A DNA stretch of 64,000 nucleotides, from assembly GCF_001625305.1 (NCBI RefSeq), contig NW_017802758.1, positions 727,267 through 791,266 of the forward strand. The letters are read 5' to 3'. Below are positions 52,667-64,000 of the stretch, in pieces. This DNA comes from Branchiostoma belcheri (taxonomy: Eukaryota; Chordata; Leptocardii; Amphioxiformes; Branchiostomatidae). Numbering within the stretch: position 1 is the first letter of the stretch; each line of letters opens with the position of its first letter. The notes below the pieces were generated by a model that did no database searches, was not told the origin of the DNA, and saw only the letters and a program-made list of their open reading frames with translations. Both the position numbers and the translations under genes were made by a program.

Positions 52667-53576
52667 GTCACAGCGATCTCGCCAACCCCCCCCCCCCCCC
52701 CCGTGGTTTCACTCCGACCAACACGCTAGTGATTTCGCCCCCCAACCTCATCCCACTTTACTAATTTTCCTACTACCCGGGGCGAGATCGCTAGCGATTA
52801 ACCCCCAGGTTTAACAGGTATAAAACGGCTGTCTTATATTACTAAGACCCAGGTAATACCTTATATACTACCAAAAATGCCTATCTTGTTTTTCTTCAGA
52901 GAAGAAAAAATTATTTTCTTCCATGGAGAAAATTATTCTTCACCCCAGAAAAAAGTCTTGTCCATGAGACAAGAATTTCAAGAAACTGCAATTTGGCATA
53001 TTTTTCTTGTGGTAAGATTTCTTTTCTTGTAGGTTATGCAAAGGTACCTTATTTCACAAAGATGGACTTTTGGGCGATACACTGTAGAGGTAATACAAAA
53101 ACGGGCCCCAGCAAAATAACATTGGCAAAGGTATTTATGCAACAACGTCGTGCATTTGTGCTTTTGTAACATCAAAATGCGATGTAAAAAAAAAAGCTAA
53201 AATCTTTGTTCGGGATGATTTAAAAACTCAGTCGACGGAGGGGGTGAAAAACATCGCGGATTTGTCCCTGGGGCAGAAAAAAATCTATAAAGATTTCGAC
53301 CCGGTGCGGAGGGGTTGCGATGTGTGTGTGTGTGTAGGGTGGTGGTTGGGGGGGGGGGTGTTGGGGGGGGATCACTAGCGTATTTGTCCAGCGTATTTGG
53401 GAGGCCAAACCGCTAGCGATCTTTTTAGTAGGGGGACCTAATCTCCAGAGTGGGGCAGAGGTCACTTGAGATCCCCTAAAGTGCCCCAACAAGGGCTATA
53501 TGGGGGTGTAGCCGGGGCTCATATAACATCTCAGAGGGGGGAGGGGGTGGTGTGGGGGCGGCGAGATCGCTGTGAC
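52667..53576. mobile_element. DNA-transposon-like element with perfect 17-bp inverted ends
   Basis: GTCACAGCGATCTCGCC at 52667-52683 and its exact complement at 53560-53576 bound 910 bp. Poly-C (52686-52702) lies inside the left end and G-rich stretches inside the right half. Internal 'gctagcgat' words recur near both ends. No transposase is visible. Confidence 0.65.
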
Positions 53577-54284
53577 TCTGGTCGAAAAAGGCTAGAAGTG
53601 CCGAGTGTATGTGTCCTTAGCTGAACTCTCGCGGACACCTCAATACTATATTCAACATTATCATACTGCGTAAATAATGTCTTCCTAGATCCTATATAAC
53701 CTATGTAACAGATCACGTTTCAGTTTGTCGTTAAGTAATTGCTCATTTGCAAGACAACAAGCCAACGTAAATAACAGTAAAAATCATGTTGAAGTGTGTT
53801 ACTCGTCTGGTCAGATTTCAGTGTAGAAAATTGATCATAACTTTGATAACGTAGTTGATGATTTTTTTACGTATTACTTTCAGAGATCGATGTTCCTCCT
53901 ATTCGTACGTCAGTAATGACTCAGTATTGCTCCTGTAAAGGGCCAAAAATATAATATGTAATTTCAATGTTTATATGGCTGTCCTTGGTGCTATCGCTGT
54001 ATTAGGGAATCTAGATTTTTATCATAGCTGAAACAGGTTCTTTTGTTTATAAATCCTTCAAAGAGTGCTTTGTTTTGTAGTGAGTAACATCCCAACACAA
54101 GCCGTCTTTTGTAATCTATTGATCATTGCGAATATAGCATCTGATCTGCTGAGAAATTAAACTAAAAGCGACTTTTATTTTTTTTAATCCATGCGTTGTT
54201 TTGGAAATATTATCTAAGAGCGCTTTTCGTTAGTACTGACCAACTTTCCGACACAAGTTGACGTGTTTTTTTATCGTTGAACAT

Positions 54285-54443
54285 GATAGTAATTTAATTA
54301 CTGTTGGGCATAAAATGCCCCGACACCTCAAAAACACAGTGAAAAGCAAGCTGTTTAACGTCAACAGGATCATTCCGATGCCTTCCAGTCCTATGCAAAT
54401 GAGGGCTACCCCCCTATTTTCGCATTGCATTCTGGGGATGGGA
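54285..54443. mobile_element. Right half of the 43.4-44.2-kb composite element
   Basis: 'gcataaaatgccccgacacctc', 'caagctgtttaacgtcaacagg' and 'gatgccttccagtcctatgc' match 44040-44175. Confidence 0.8.
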
Positions 54444-54449
54444 AACTGG

Positions 54450-55940
54450 TAAATGTGCAAAGCAGCAACCCCCCAACAATTACACTAAGTTAATGGACCG
54501 GAACGCAGTCAGCTATTTCTTTCTGCACATCAAAAGAAGGGTACTTTACCACTAAAGTTTTATTAAAAATATTATTGGACATGCGTTATATCTAAGGAGA
54601 TATTAATCAGCAAGGCAAGTAACGCAGTGCGGTAACAATGATGTCAGAGGTGGACGTACGACGCACTATGTTTCTTTTCCGATGACTTCACGTGTGAACA
54701 TGCCCCTTGAGGCAAAATATTCATAGGGATTACAAGCATAGCATTGTATAACTTGCCGTTATGTATAAAATGCTAACAGATATACATTTAAGTCCTTTTG
54801 ACTTGCGTGCAATACTCAGTTTATCCGCGTGGCGACGCCACTAGATAGGCGCTTTTCACTGGTGTCTTTTTACTGCTGAAACCACGATAAACGGACACCT
54901 GGGCAGGAAACTTTGTACAATCCTTCATGATTTTTGTAGGCAAGTTACTGAGAGACGAAGGTCAAGTTTGAGAGGGGACAGTTTTACCGTAACAAATGCA
55001 TCACCCTGAAAAGAATTTTGAATATTTTAAACTAATTTATATTTTGCATATTTCAAAGTACAATGTATTAACCTGTGCCCTGCTGGACTTTGCCCCTGAA
55101 CAGGCAGGATGGTGGCGGCCGTACGGGGGGGGGGGGGGTAGGGGGCGTAGGATCAATTTCGCATCCACATAGCCTAGCGGCGACCAATGGGTGACCAGCA
55201 TTCCGCGCCACGCCCACTTTGCAGTCGATTCTATTCGACAATGGGGTTGAACAGCATCCTTCCGTACGGCGCGGCAGGTAATCTGAGTTGGTAATGTCAG
55301 ATAAACAATGTAAGAATTGGTGTATTTTGGGTGAAAATAATGCAAGTACCGAAGTAACGGGTCCTTTTCTCAGCACTCGATATACAGAGGTGAGGCTGCT
55401 TCCGTCCTAGATCTCCAGTGCCGAAAGTACGTCAACACTTGGTGTCCAGTGTCGGCGGCTTCAGCACTGGAAACTCGGAGTCGGCAAATCAAACATTGTC
55501 TTTAAAAAGGGCATCGAGGTATTTTCGAGATCATACCGCCTGGGTAACAAAGTTTAATCGGGACAACAAGGTTATCGGCAGGACACGACTGCACGGCCTC
55601 TTTTCTTACATTTTCACAGACAAAGACTTGGCCTAAGATATTGTTCTGTACGCCGCGCGGCCGACGTAAGCACCAGAAGCCCAGTGCCGAAATGGTTTAA
55701 CTCGGCTCGGTAGTTATTTTAGCTCCAGCTATTCAAAGACACAGAATTTCAGAAAACAATTTACAAATGTATCTTTTGAACAAGTTTAATAAACATCTTT
55801 TTCAACCATATCTTGCTAAAGCGCGGGTTGTGGGTGTGACCGAAATGCTGTCCGCCTATTGGTCCCCCGCTAGGCTGGCTTGGATGGGAAATTGAGGTTC
55901 GGGGGGGGGGGGGTGGGGGGGTGGGAGCGTGTAACAGATG
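54450..55940. other. Intergenic, no gene recognised
   Basis: Homopolymer G runs at about 55126-55138 and 55901-55925. 'ctagatctccagtgccgaaagtac' and 'cagtgtcggcggcttcagcactgg' near 55410-55470 recur weakly near 55670-55695 ('gcaccagaagcccagtgccgaaa'). Otherwise nothing. Confidence 0.4.
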
Positions 55941-56160
55941 GATGGATGCTGTACACAGAGGTGCCAGAGTATACAGTGCAAGTTTAAGGAATACAGTGCA
56001 ATTTTACTAGTATACAGTGCAATTTTATGGAATACATACAGGGTACAATTGTATTGGTATACAGCGCAATTTTTCGGTATACAGTGGGATCGTATTAGTA
56101 TACAGTGTAATTTTACTATTATACAGTGCAATTTTGATAATAACATTTGCATTGTGTACT
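55935..56160. repeat. Minisatellite of about 21-bp units
   Basis: About eight units of the form ATACAGTGCAATTTTACTAGT run from 55970 to 56140 with drift in the last bases. The sequence just before it (gatggatg...cacagaggtgccagagta) recurs at 60342-60372 in front of the zinc-finger fragment. Confidence 0.88.
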
Positions 56161-56939
56161 AATACTATTGCAATGTATTCTGTATCATTGTGTATATAAT
56201 CGCTTATTTTGGAGTAATGATTAGTCGTTACGTCTTTGGAAGCCCTTTGATTTGCAAATACCATCGGGAACTATTTACAAATCAAATCAATGACCTTCGT
56301 CACAGTCACCTAAGGGACATAAAATCAATCCGCACCGACCTGTCAGGGTAGTACAAAATAGAAAGAGGGGGGCATTGTTCTAAAACTCGATGAAGTCAAA
56401 CAATATTGATTAACATTAACCGAATCAACAATACCTATTTAAACTGAACTATGTAATTGTATTAGATTTTCCTTCTTCGTTTGCTATATTTCTTTTTAAA
56501 TATCAGACACTTTACCTTTCAAATGGTGGTTCCGTCTAGGGTATTTTGAGTTGAGTGACCTCGAATGACCCATCACAAGCGGTAAGCTGACAGTTCGACG
56601 CAGAAGAAAGAAAAAAATTTCTTTATGTCAGCTGCAAGAGTCAAGTAAGGACCAAGTAAGCTCCGTAGTTGAGCTTAACCATGGCAAGAAGCAACCAGCT
56701 ACTTGTCATGAGTTATACAGTCTTTGCAGCTATGAAAGGCATATGACTATGACACATCACAAGCTCGCAACGCAGAAGATGTCAAGCCTGTATTCCATCA
56801 ACAAGCAGTTACTCAAGCAACTGAATAAGATTTTGAAAACGTCAGATGTTTCAGCTAGTATTCAATAGCTTTCGTCAGTGACTGAGGGACCAAAGGGGAA
56901 ATGCAGGTTTACAAGCACAAACTATTTATTGATATGCAT

Positions 56940-59670
56940 AAAAGGTAAAATGGCTTGCTGTTCTGGAATACTTGTGTTATACCCGTTCGAAAGATACCAA
57001 ACTTTTGTTTCCAGGGACTTTCGGTTACCCTTACCCTAACCCAAACCCTAACCAAAAGACGATCATTAACTTTTACCATCAAGTCATCTGGTACAATTCC
57101 AAAACTAAAGACGTTTGCTTCCTAGGACTTTCGGTTACCCTAACCCTAACCCAAACCCTAACCCTAACACGATCATTAACTTTTTACCATAGCGTCACCT
57201 GAAAACTTCAAACACGTGCAACTCCAAAACCAAAGCCGATATTCCAAAACTGCTTGCTTTTCTGGAATACTTGTGTCAAACCCTTTCTAACGATACCAGA
57301 CGTTTGCTTCCTGGGACTTTTGGTTACCCTAACCCTTACCCAAACCCTATCCCTGTGACGGTCATTAACTTGTTACTATAGCGTCATCTGAAAAGTCCAA
57401 ACACGTGCAACTCCAAAACCAAAGACGATATTCCAAAACTGCTTGCTGTTCTAGAATACTTGTGTCAAACCCTTTCTAACGATACTAAACTTTTGCTTCC
57501 TGGGACTTTCGGTCACCCTAACCCTAACACAATCCCTAACCATAACACGATTATTAACTTTTAACCATAGCGTCACCTGAAAAGTTTAATTAGGTAAAAT
57601 TCCAAAACCAAAGACGGTATTCCAAAACGGCTTGCTGTTCTGGAATACTTGTGTCAAACCCTTTCTAACGATACCAAACTTTTGCTTCCTGGAACTTTCG
57701 GTTACACTAACCCTAACCCTAACCATAACCATAACACGATCATTAACTTTTACAATAGCGTCACCTGAAAAGTTCAAATAGGTACAATTCCAAAACCAAA
57801 GACGATATTCCATAACGGCTTGCTGTTCTGGAATACTTGTGTCAAATCCTTTCCAACGATACCAAACTTTTGCTTCCTGGGATTTTCGGTTACCCTAACC
57901 CTAACCCAATCCTTAACCATAACACGATCATTATCTTTTTACCAAAGCGTCACCTGAAAAGTTTAATTAGGTACAATTCCAAATCAAAGACGATATTCCA
58001 AAACGGCTTGCTGTTCTGGAATACTTGTGTCATACCATTTCGAACGATACCAAACTTTTACTTCCCAGGACTTTTGGTTACCCTACCCCTAACCCAAACC
58101 CTATCCCTGTGACGGTCATTAACTTGTTACTATAGCGTCATCTGAAAAGTTCAAACACGTACAATTCCAAAACCAAGGACGATATTCAAAAACGACTTGC
58201 TGTTCTGGAATACTTGTGTCAAACCCTTTCTAACGATACCGAACTTTTGCTTCCTGGGATTTTCGGTTACCCTAACCCTAATCCAAACCCAATCCCTAAC
58301 ACGATCATCATCTTTTTGCCATAGCGTCACCTCAAAAGTTCAAACACGAACAATTCCAAAACCAAAGACGATATTCCTAAACGGCTTGCTGTTCTGGAAT
58401 ACTTGTGTCAACCCTAACCCAAACCCTAACCCTAACCATAACACGATCATTAACTTTTTACCAAAGCGTCACCTGAAAAGTTTAATTAGGTACAATTCCA
58501 AAACCAAAGACGATATTCCAAAACGGCTTGCTGTTCTGGAATACTTGTGTCATACCATTTCTAACGATACCAAACTTTTACTTCCTAGGACTTTTGGTTA
58601 CCCTAACCCTAACCCAAACCCTATCCCTGTGACGGTCATTAACTTGTTACTATAGCGTCATCTGAAAAGTTCAAACACGTACAATTCCAAAACCAAAGAC
58701 GATATTCCAAAGCGACTTGCTGTTCTGGAATACTTGTATCAAACCCTTTCTAACGATACCAAACTTTTGCTTCCTGGAACTTTCGGTTACCCTAACCCTA
58801 ACCCAAACCCTATCCCTGTGACGGTCATTAACTTTTTACCAAAGCGTCACCTGAAAAGTTCAATTAGGTACAATTCCAAAACCAAAGACGATATTCCTAA
58901 TCGGCTTGCTGTTCTGGAATACTTGTGTCAAACCCTTTCTAACGATACCAAACTTTTGCTTCCTGAAACTTTCGGTTACCCTAACCCTAACCCAAACCCT
59001 ATCCCTGTGACGGTCATTAACTTTTTATCTATAGCGTCACCAGAAAAGTTCAAACACGTACAATTCCAAAACCAAAGACGATATTCCAAAACGACTTGCT
59101 GTTCTGGAATACTTGTGTCAAACCCTTTCTAACGATACCAAACTTTTGCTTCCTGGTACTTTCGGTTACCCTAACCCTAACCCAAACCCGAACCATAACA
59201 CGATCATTAACTTTTTACCAAAGCGTCACCTGAAAAGTTCAAACACGTACAATTCCAAAACCAAAGACGATATTCCAAAACGGCTTGCTTTTCTGGAATA
59301 CTTGTGTCAAAACCCTTTCCAACGATACCAAACGTTTGCTTCCTGAGACTTTCGGTTACCCTAACCCTAACCCAAACCCTAACCATAAGACGATCATTAA
59401 CTTGTTACTATAGCGTCATCTGAAAAGTTCAAACACATACAATTCCAAAACCAAAGACGATATTCCAAAACGGCTTGCTGTTCTGGAATACTTGTGTCAA
59501 ACCCTTTAAAACGATACCAAACTTTTGCTTCCTGGGACTTTTGGTTACCCTAACCCTAACGCAAACCATAACCATAACACGATCATTAACTTGTTATCAT
59601 AGCGTCATCTGAAAAGTTCAAACACGTACAATTCCAAAACCAAAGACGATATTCCAAAACGGCTTGCTGT
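56940..59670. repeat. Satellite array of about 190-bp units with telomere-like CCCTAA
   Basis: About 14 units, each containing 'cggcttgctgttctggaatac', 'aacgataccaaacttttgct', 'tttcggttaccctaaccctaa', 'cacgatcattaac' and 'caattccaaaaccaaagacg'. Unit starts (gttctggaatac) fall at about 57449, 57636, 57826, 58013, 58203 and 58393, then a short one at 58530. Each unit has one to three CCCTAA/CCCAAA words, the vertebrate-type telomere sequence. Asn-Pro-rich open frames here are artefacts. Confidence 0.95.
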
Positions 59671-60116
59671 GGTGATCTACTTAGTAGTGATGAAAGGGTG
59701 GAGAGAGTGGGTTAACTGTTTGAAATAGTAATGTAATGTAAAATGTATTTCACTTTCCACTGCATTCATTGGGCAAAAATTGGGCAATATTTACATAATC
59801 TCTCGTACACGGGTAGTTTTCTATTGCGGCCCCTTTCTAATGTGTGTGAACTTTATCTTACATATGGAGGATCGCTCGTCAAACTCATTGTGTTTTTCAA
59901 ACGAGTATTCAGACTTGGCAGTTTATTGGCCAGTTACCATGGTGAGAGATGTCAACAAAGCAGGTCATTGGCCAGGTCAGAGGTCGGTGTTTGGAACGGA
60001 AGAAGAGAAAACGTAGCAAAAACAATATTTTTTTCCTTCGGTAAATATAAAAATGACATTTAGAATGAAAAGATCTCATGTCGTAGTGAAATACATTTTG
60101 AGGGACCCTAATCTTT

Positions 60117-60335
60117 ATTACCTTCGCCAAGCAGGTTGTGTTTTCAGAGGCGTCCGCGTGTGTGTCTGTGTATCCCCGGCTCTTTGTGTGCGTCTGTAGA
60201 AATCTTGAGAGGCCTAATTTTAAATGGATTGACTTGATTTTTAGTAGGTGGGTAGGTCTTGATATGTCCTCGGAATGATTAGATTTTGGGCCCCCTGGTG
60301 GCTTCTTATGGTAATACATCTAAACTTCCGGCACG
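60117..60335 (+). mobile_element. Partial MITE with ACCTTCGCCAA end
   Basis: It starts 'ttattaccttcgccaagcaggttgtgttttcagaggcg' and continues with 'ccccctggtggcttcttatgg', like the right part of 27758-28693 in reverse. The far end is missing. Confidence 0.6.
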
Positions 60336-60395
60336 TAACAGATGGATGAATACACAGAGGTGCCAGAGTATGCAGTGCAATTTTACGGAATACAG

Positions 60396-60585
60396 TGCGA
60401 AACCCTACAAGTGTGAGGAGTGTGGGTACAGGAAAACTCAAAAGTCTGACTTATCCAAACATAGAAGAACCCATACAGGAGAAAAACCCTACAAGTGTGA
60501 CCAGTGTGACTATTCTGCAGCAGGGAAATCCACTTTGGACAAACATCAAGCAAAACACACCGGTGAGACCGACCAAACAAGCTAA
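60396..60585 (+). pseudogene. Two-finger C2H2 zinc-finger fragment
   Basis: The frame after 'acggaatacag' encodes [32 protein letters not shown] and [13 protein letters not shown], then a stop at 60583-60585. Both fingers have C-x2-C-x12-H-x3-H and the TGEKP linker, so DNA binding would be possible. The reading frame begins directly behind repeat sequence shared with 55935, with no initiator or partner exon seen. It may be a broken or captured piece of a zinc-finger gene, or one exon of a gene whose others are too diverged to see. Confidence 0.7.
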
Positions 60586-60599
60586 CAGTGATTTTCTAT

Positions 60600-62300
60600 C
60601 TTCCTTTCACATAATATTATACTAGACAAGAAAAAAATCGGGCGCATGTTACGTCGTTTTGGTGGTCTACTTGTAAAAGTGTGTAAAACGCTGACATTAT
60701 GAGGAAACTAAAACGTAACGTGACACCCGTCGACAAATGTACTATATGGGTAATCAGGCCGACAACTTCACCTTTGACCCAAAGGGCATTTACCTCTGAC
60801 TTCGCGAGACGACAGAAGGACAAAGAGTTACGGTTTTCGTGAAGAGAAAAACCATCATAGGAAGCAGGTAAGACTTAGAAACGGACAAAAAAATATTCTA
60901 ATGTTGAGGGTTATAGTTTAAGGCCATAGTTGTGGAAGAAGAACCGCAGTAGGACGATAATTTGTAGGCATTTTCGGCATATTCATATCGTTGAATTCAG
61001 GGGGGAGGGGGGCGAAACCAAACATACGTTCGACCCTCGCCACTTACATGTACTAGTACGTCGATTTGCAGTGGCCTTTTTAGAGTACGTGAAATCATAT
61101 GGAAATGTTAATTGTATTGTAAAGAATCACACAAGGCGTACATTACAAAATCTAGAAACGCGTAGAACTGATTTGTAAAAACAGTAAATAGAGAAGCCTG
61201 GTGACGTGACCAAACCTATCTCACTATATTTGCCGATTCTATTTCCAGCCTAGCGAATGGAGTCAGTTGTCCCCATTGTTTGTAGTCGTAGAAGTAATAA
61301 ATAATATGAAATGTTTTGAGCGAGCTCGGTGGTGTGAGTGAGTGATTGATTGATTGTAAGATCTCAAGAATTATAATTTTAAGCATTATGGAAGCAAATC
61401 TATTCAAATGCGAGAAAAACAACACGTTAGAATTATGTTGGGTTACGTTGTTTTATATTATGTTGATATTGCAGAGCATCTTAAAGTCGGAAGGTCTCGG
61501 ACAGGAGTTTTTTTTTTACGATTTTTCGATCCGGCGGACACCCTCAGACCGAAAGGGATATAACTCCGCCAAGGAAAGTACACTGGGAAATCTCTTTACA
61601 TCAGTCAACAGAGGCTTCCGATAGAATTTCCAGCCGGCTTCCGATAGAATTTTGGTTATTGTCTGATAATTCTATAATTTGGGTAGAAACTAGTTAAACG
61701 TAAATTTTGGATACGAAAAATATAGGTTTTTTTCCAGTTTTTGCAACGGACCTGCCTGGAAAAAAACAATTTTCCCAGGCTAACCAGGTTGACCCTAGTT
61801 GACCAGGTTGAACGTATAAAGACGGTTACTTTAGATACAAGGAACTCATGATCAAAACATAAATGTATAAAGCACAGCTGTATGTTTTCATATGAATACT
61901 AAGTTATTTCCAGAAATTCTAAGTTATTTCCAGAAATTCTATAAATAACAGAACAGTTTCAAGCTCAATGTGCGGCTCCGCCAGTATATGTTATTTTGAT
62001 TAAGAATTAATCATTATTACTATAGATATAGTTCCTTCACCTTGTGTAAAATATATTATAAGAACTATTGACTCTGTGTTGTCCGAAAATATATTCTTTC
62101 GAAAGCGTCAGACTCAACAGTTTATTTGAGACACACACATATGGACACACACAAAACAACAAAGGGATTTATTCAAGAAATATAACAAGCACTATCAATT
62201 GTCGAATCGACTTGATCAACATTAAAAGTCTGTATACGTAATTAGAAACAAAGTGATAAATAATTTCTTCTTCTTTCTTGACTGTCATTTAGCCCTTGTG
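60600..62300. other. Intergenic, no gene recognised
   Basis: AT-rich. Small tandem duplications occur at about 61890-61940 ('aagttatttccagaaattct' twice) and about 61617-61650 ('ttccgatagaattt' twice). A (TGAG/TGAT)n run lies near 61335-61358. Confidence 0.45.
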
Positions 62301-62329
62301 TAGAGCGGAATTCCGGCAGTCGACTCAGT

Positions 62330-63835
62330 ATGGCCACACTTCAGGACTGTGTCAATGGCCTAGGCACTACGCCAGCGAAAGCATACAAGCAATACGAAGT
62401 GTCGCATATGCAGCAGGCTATCGATGCAGTAAAACGTGGCTCAAATGCCAACAAGGCATCAAAACTGTTTTCAGTTCCAAGAAAAACCTTAACAGATCAG
62501 CTCAGGGGTCTCCACCCCTTGACCACCGGTGGTCAGACCGTTTTGATGAATGACGAGGAAAGTTGCCTAGAAAAGTACATAGGAAAAATGGCGGAATGGG
62601 GACACCCCATATCTGTCCCCATTCTGAAGGCACTTGCGGGTGAGATCCATCAAAGAAAATGCAAAACAACCGGCAAAACCCCCAGGTTTCGTATCTGCGA
62701 GGCAAGTGGAAAACTAGTTGCTGGGAGAAAGTGGTGGAGGGGGTTTAAAAAGCGCCACCCGCAGATAGCCCACCGGGCGCAAGACCCCCTGTCGAGGGAG
62801 AGGGCAAAAATGTCCAGCCAGGAGACGGTAGATGATTTCTTCAAGTTGTACACTAAGATCGTAGCAGAGAACCGTCTACAAAACAAGCCGAATCTTATTC
62901 ACAATTGTGATGAAACCGGGATATCGATGAAAGTCAATCGGGGGAGAGTTCTTGTGCCGAAGGGGGTTAAGGGGGTCCCGATGCAAAAGCTCTGGCACAA
63001 AAGAACCGTGTAACATTCCACATTGCTGTGACTGCAGAAGGTAAAACATTGGCACCCATGCTCATTTACAAGAAGAGCTTTCCCAGTGGAGCGTACACAC
63101 AAAGTGGTCCGGATAACACCCTGTACGCAGTGTCGGAGTCGGGGTTCATGGACAAAGACCTGTTCGAAAAATGGTTCTGCAACCACTACGTCCGCACCCT
63201 CCCTCCGGATAGGCCAGTACTTCTCCTCCTTGACCAATGCGAGGCTCACCTATCAGTAAAGACAATCCAAACAGCACTAGATGAAAACATAATCTTACTT
63301 GGCTGTGAGCAAAAGGTGGGTGAATGTAGGGCAGTCAATCATCGATGTCCCTTCAACGTCTCAAGAAGATTCCGAAGTCAACAATGGCACCCATGTACCA
63401 TCATGCCAGCCCTGCAGGGCCCCAGGATGCAAGACATGCGGACCACCTCGCACAAACGTGTTGGTTGGCAGGATGGTGCCAACCGAGCTGTCGGACCTGC
63501 TAGTTCCGCCACAGGTACAAGAGAAGAAGACAAAGGTTTCCAAGGCCATAAAAACGGCGCGTGTTTTCACATCGGCGGAAGTTCTACAAGAGCAAGTGGA
63601 GAAAAAGAAAAAGAGGGAGGAGAGATTGGCGAAGAAGAAGAAGAATGAGACAGGAAAAGCGGAGTTGGGGGAAAAGAGAGAGAAGCAGGAGAATCAAGTT
63701 GAATCAGAGAGGCCGCCTGCTCAAAAGAAGGGGAAAAAACGCAAGCGAGAAGAGAAGGAGAACGAGGAATTGCCAGCAGCTTCCCGAACTATGCTGTCAG
63801 CGGTAGGTACACACACCGGTAACACCGAGTTTTAA
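62330..63835 (+). pseudogene. Frameshifted pogo/Tigger-type transposase
   Basis: Three plus-strand frames form one dead gene: 62330-63013, about 63015-63330 and about 63300-63835. The first has a psq/CENP-B-type helix-turn-helix (Q-A-I-D-A-V-K-R-G-S-N-A-N-K-A-S-K-L) and the first catalytic Asp in N-C-D-E-T-G. The second carries L-L-L-L-D-Q-C-E-A-H, the second Asp. The segment that should hold the third acidic residue is missing between I-I-L-L-G-C and V-G-Q-S-I-I-D. A 2-nt excess near 63013 breaks frame one (stop TAA at 63011-63013). The last part is Lys/Glu-rich with a Cys-x-Ala-Pro-Gly-Cys motif. No inverted ends were identified. Confidence 0.82.
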
Positions 63836-64000
63836 ATGATCTTATGTCTGTGCAGAATTGAGCTCATTTTACGAACTGTTAACAATGAAAAATTAGTGAA
63901 ATATTGCAGAAAATAGCAACGCCACGTATTTACTTGGTTAGTTGTGTAGTGAACTTTATGTAGACTCTATCCTCGACTTGTCTTTTTTTTATATGCTGTT

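Noticed and set aside
57000..59600. Several open frames of 75-150 codons rich in Asn-Pro or Leu-Thr
   Set aside because: They are all read from the telomere-like satellite in different frames. The apparent conservation comes from the repeat.
1..64000. CRISPR arrays, bacterial operons, phage or viral genes
   Set aside because: I saw no regularly spaced short repeats with unique spacers, no ribosome-binding-site-led gene strings and no viral proteins. The window is eukaryotic throughout.

Overview
This is a metazoan nuclear window, most likely from a lancelet (Branchiostoma) or a close relative. Three things point there. Coding exons are short, mostly split in phase 1, and encode mix-and-match extracellular domains. 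A two-finger C2H2 fragment has the CDQCDYSAA / CEECGYR wording that I associate with lancelet zinc-finger proteins. The introns are crowded with small foldback DNA transposons, tRNA-derived SINEs and CR1/L2-type LINE tails, and TTAGGG-type telomere-like motifs sit in a satellite. The species is inferred, not proven.

Left end, plus strand (629-6079): the last six exons of a secreted modular gene. It carries a WxxW (mucin/CILP-type) exon, a WSC-like cysteine-rich exon, a two-exon F5/8 type C domain and a two-exon C-type lectin domain ending at a TAA. All splice phases agree. The gene probably begins before the window.

Centre, minus strand (about 49.4 kb down to 12203): one very large gene that I could follow through 34 coding exons, with compatible phases at every junction and about 2,568 codons. 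In order it encodes a signal peptide, a complete secretory phospholipase A2 (calcium loop, CCxxHD site, propeptide KR site), a short Thr-rich linker, a von Willebrand factor A domain with MIDAS residues, and two copies of a compound unit. Each unit has a large unrecognised beta-rich region with a Cys-rich head, then Ala-rich helical repeats built from a fixed exon cassette (A-B-C-D), then a closing pair of small exons. Unit 1 has three helical cassettes and unit 2 has one. The PLA2-VWA-beta-coil architecture is the main candidate for something undescribed. The giant exon of unit 2 is interrupted in this sequence by a 237-bp piggyBac-type MITE flanked by TTAA. Removing it with one TTAA copy leaves an open frame that matches unit 1. 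A diverged PLA2-like exon lies just beyond the gene's 3' end (9552-9705).

Right third (49.4-64 kb): mostly repeats. There is a 237-bp foldback element beside the putative promoter, a 910-bp element with 17-bp inverted ends, a telomere-like satellite of about 190-bp units (56.94-59.67 kb), a 21-bp minisatellite, a zinc-finger fragment, and a frameshifted pogo/Tigger-type transposase (62330-63835).

All exon boundaries come from reading GT/AG sites and phases by eye. No alignment or expression data were available.
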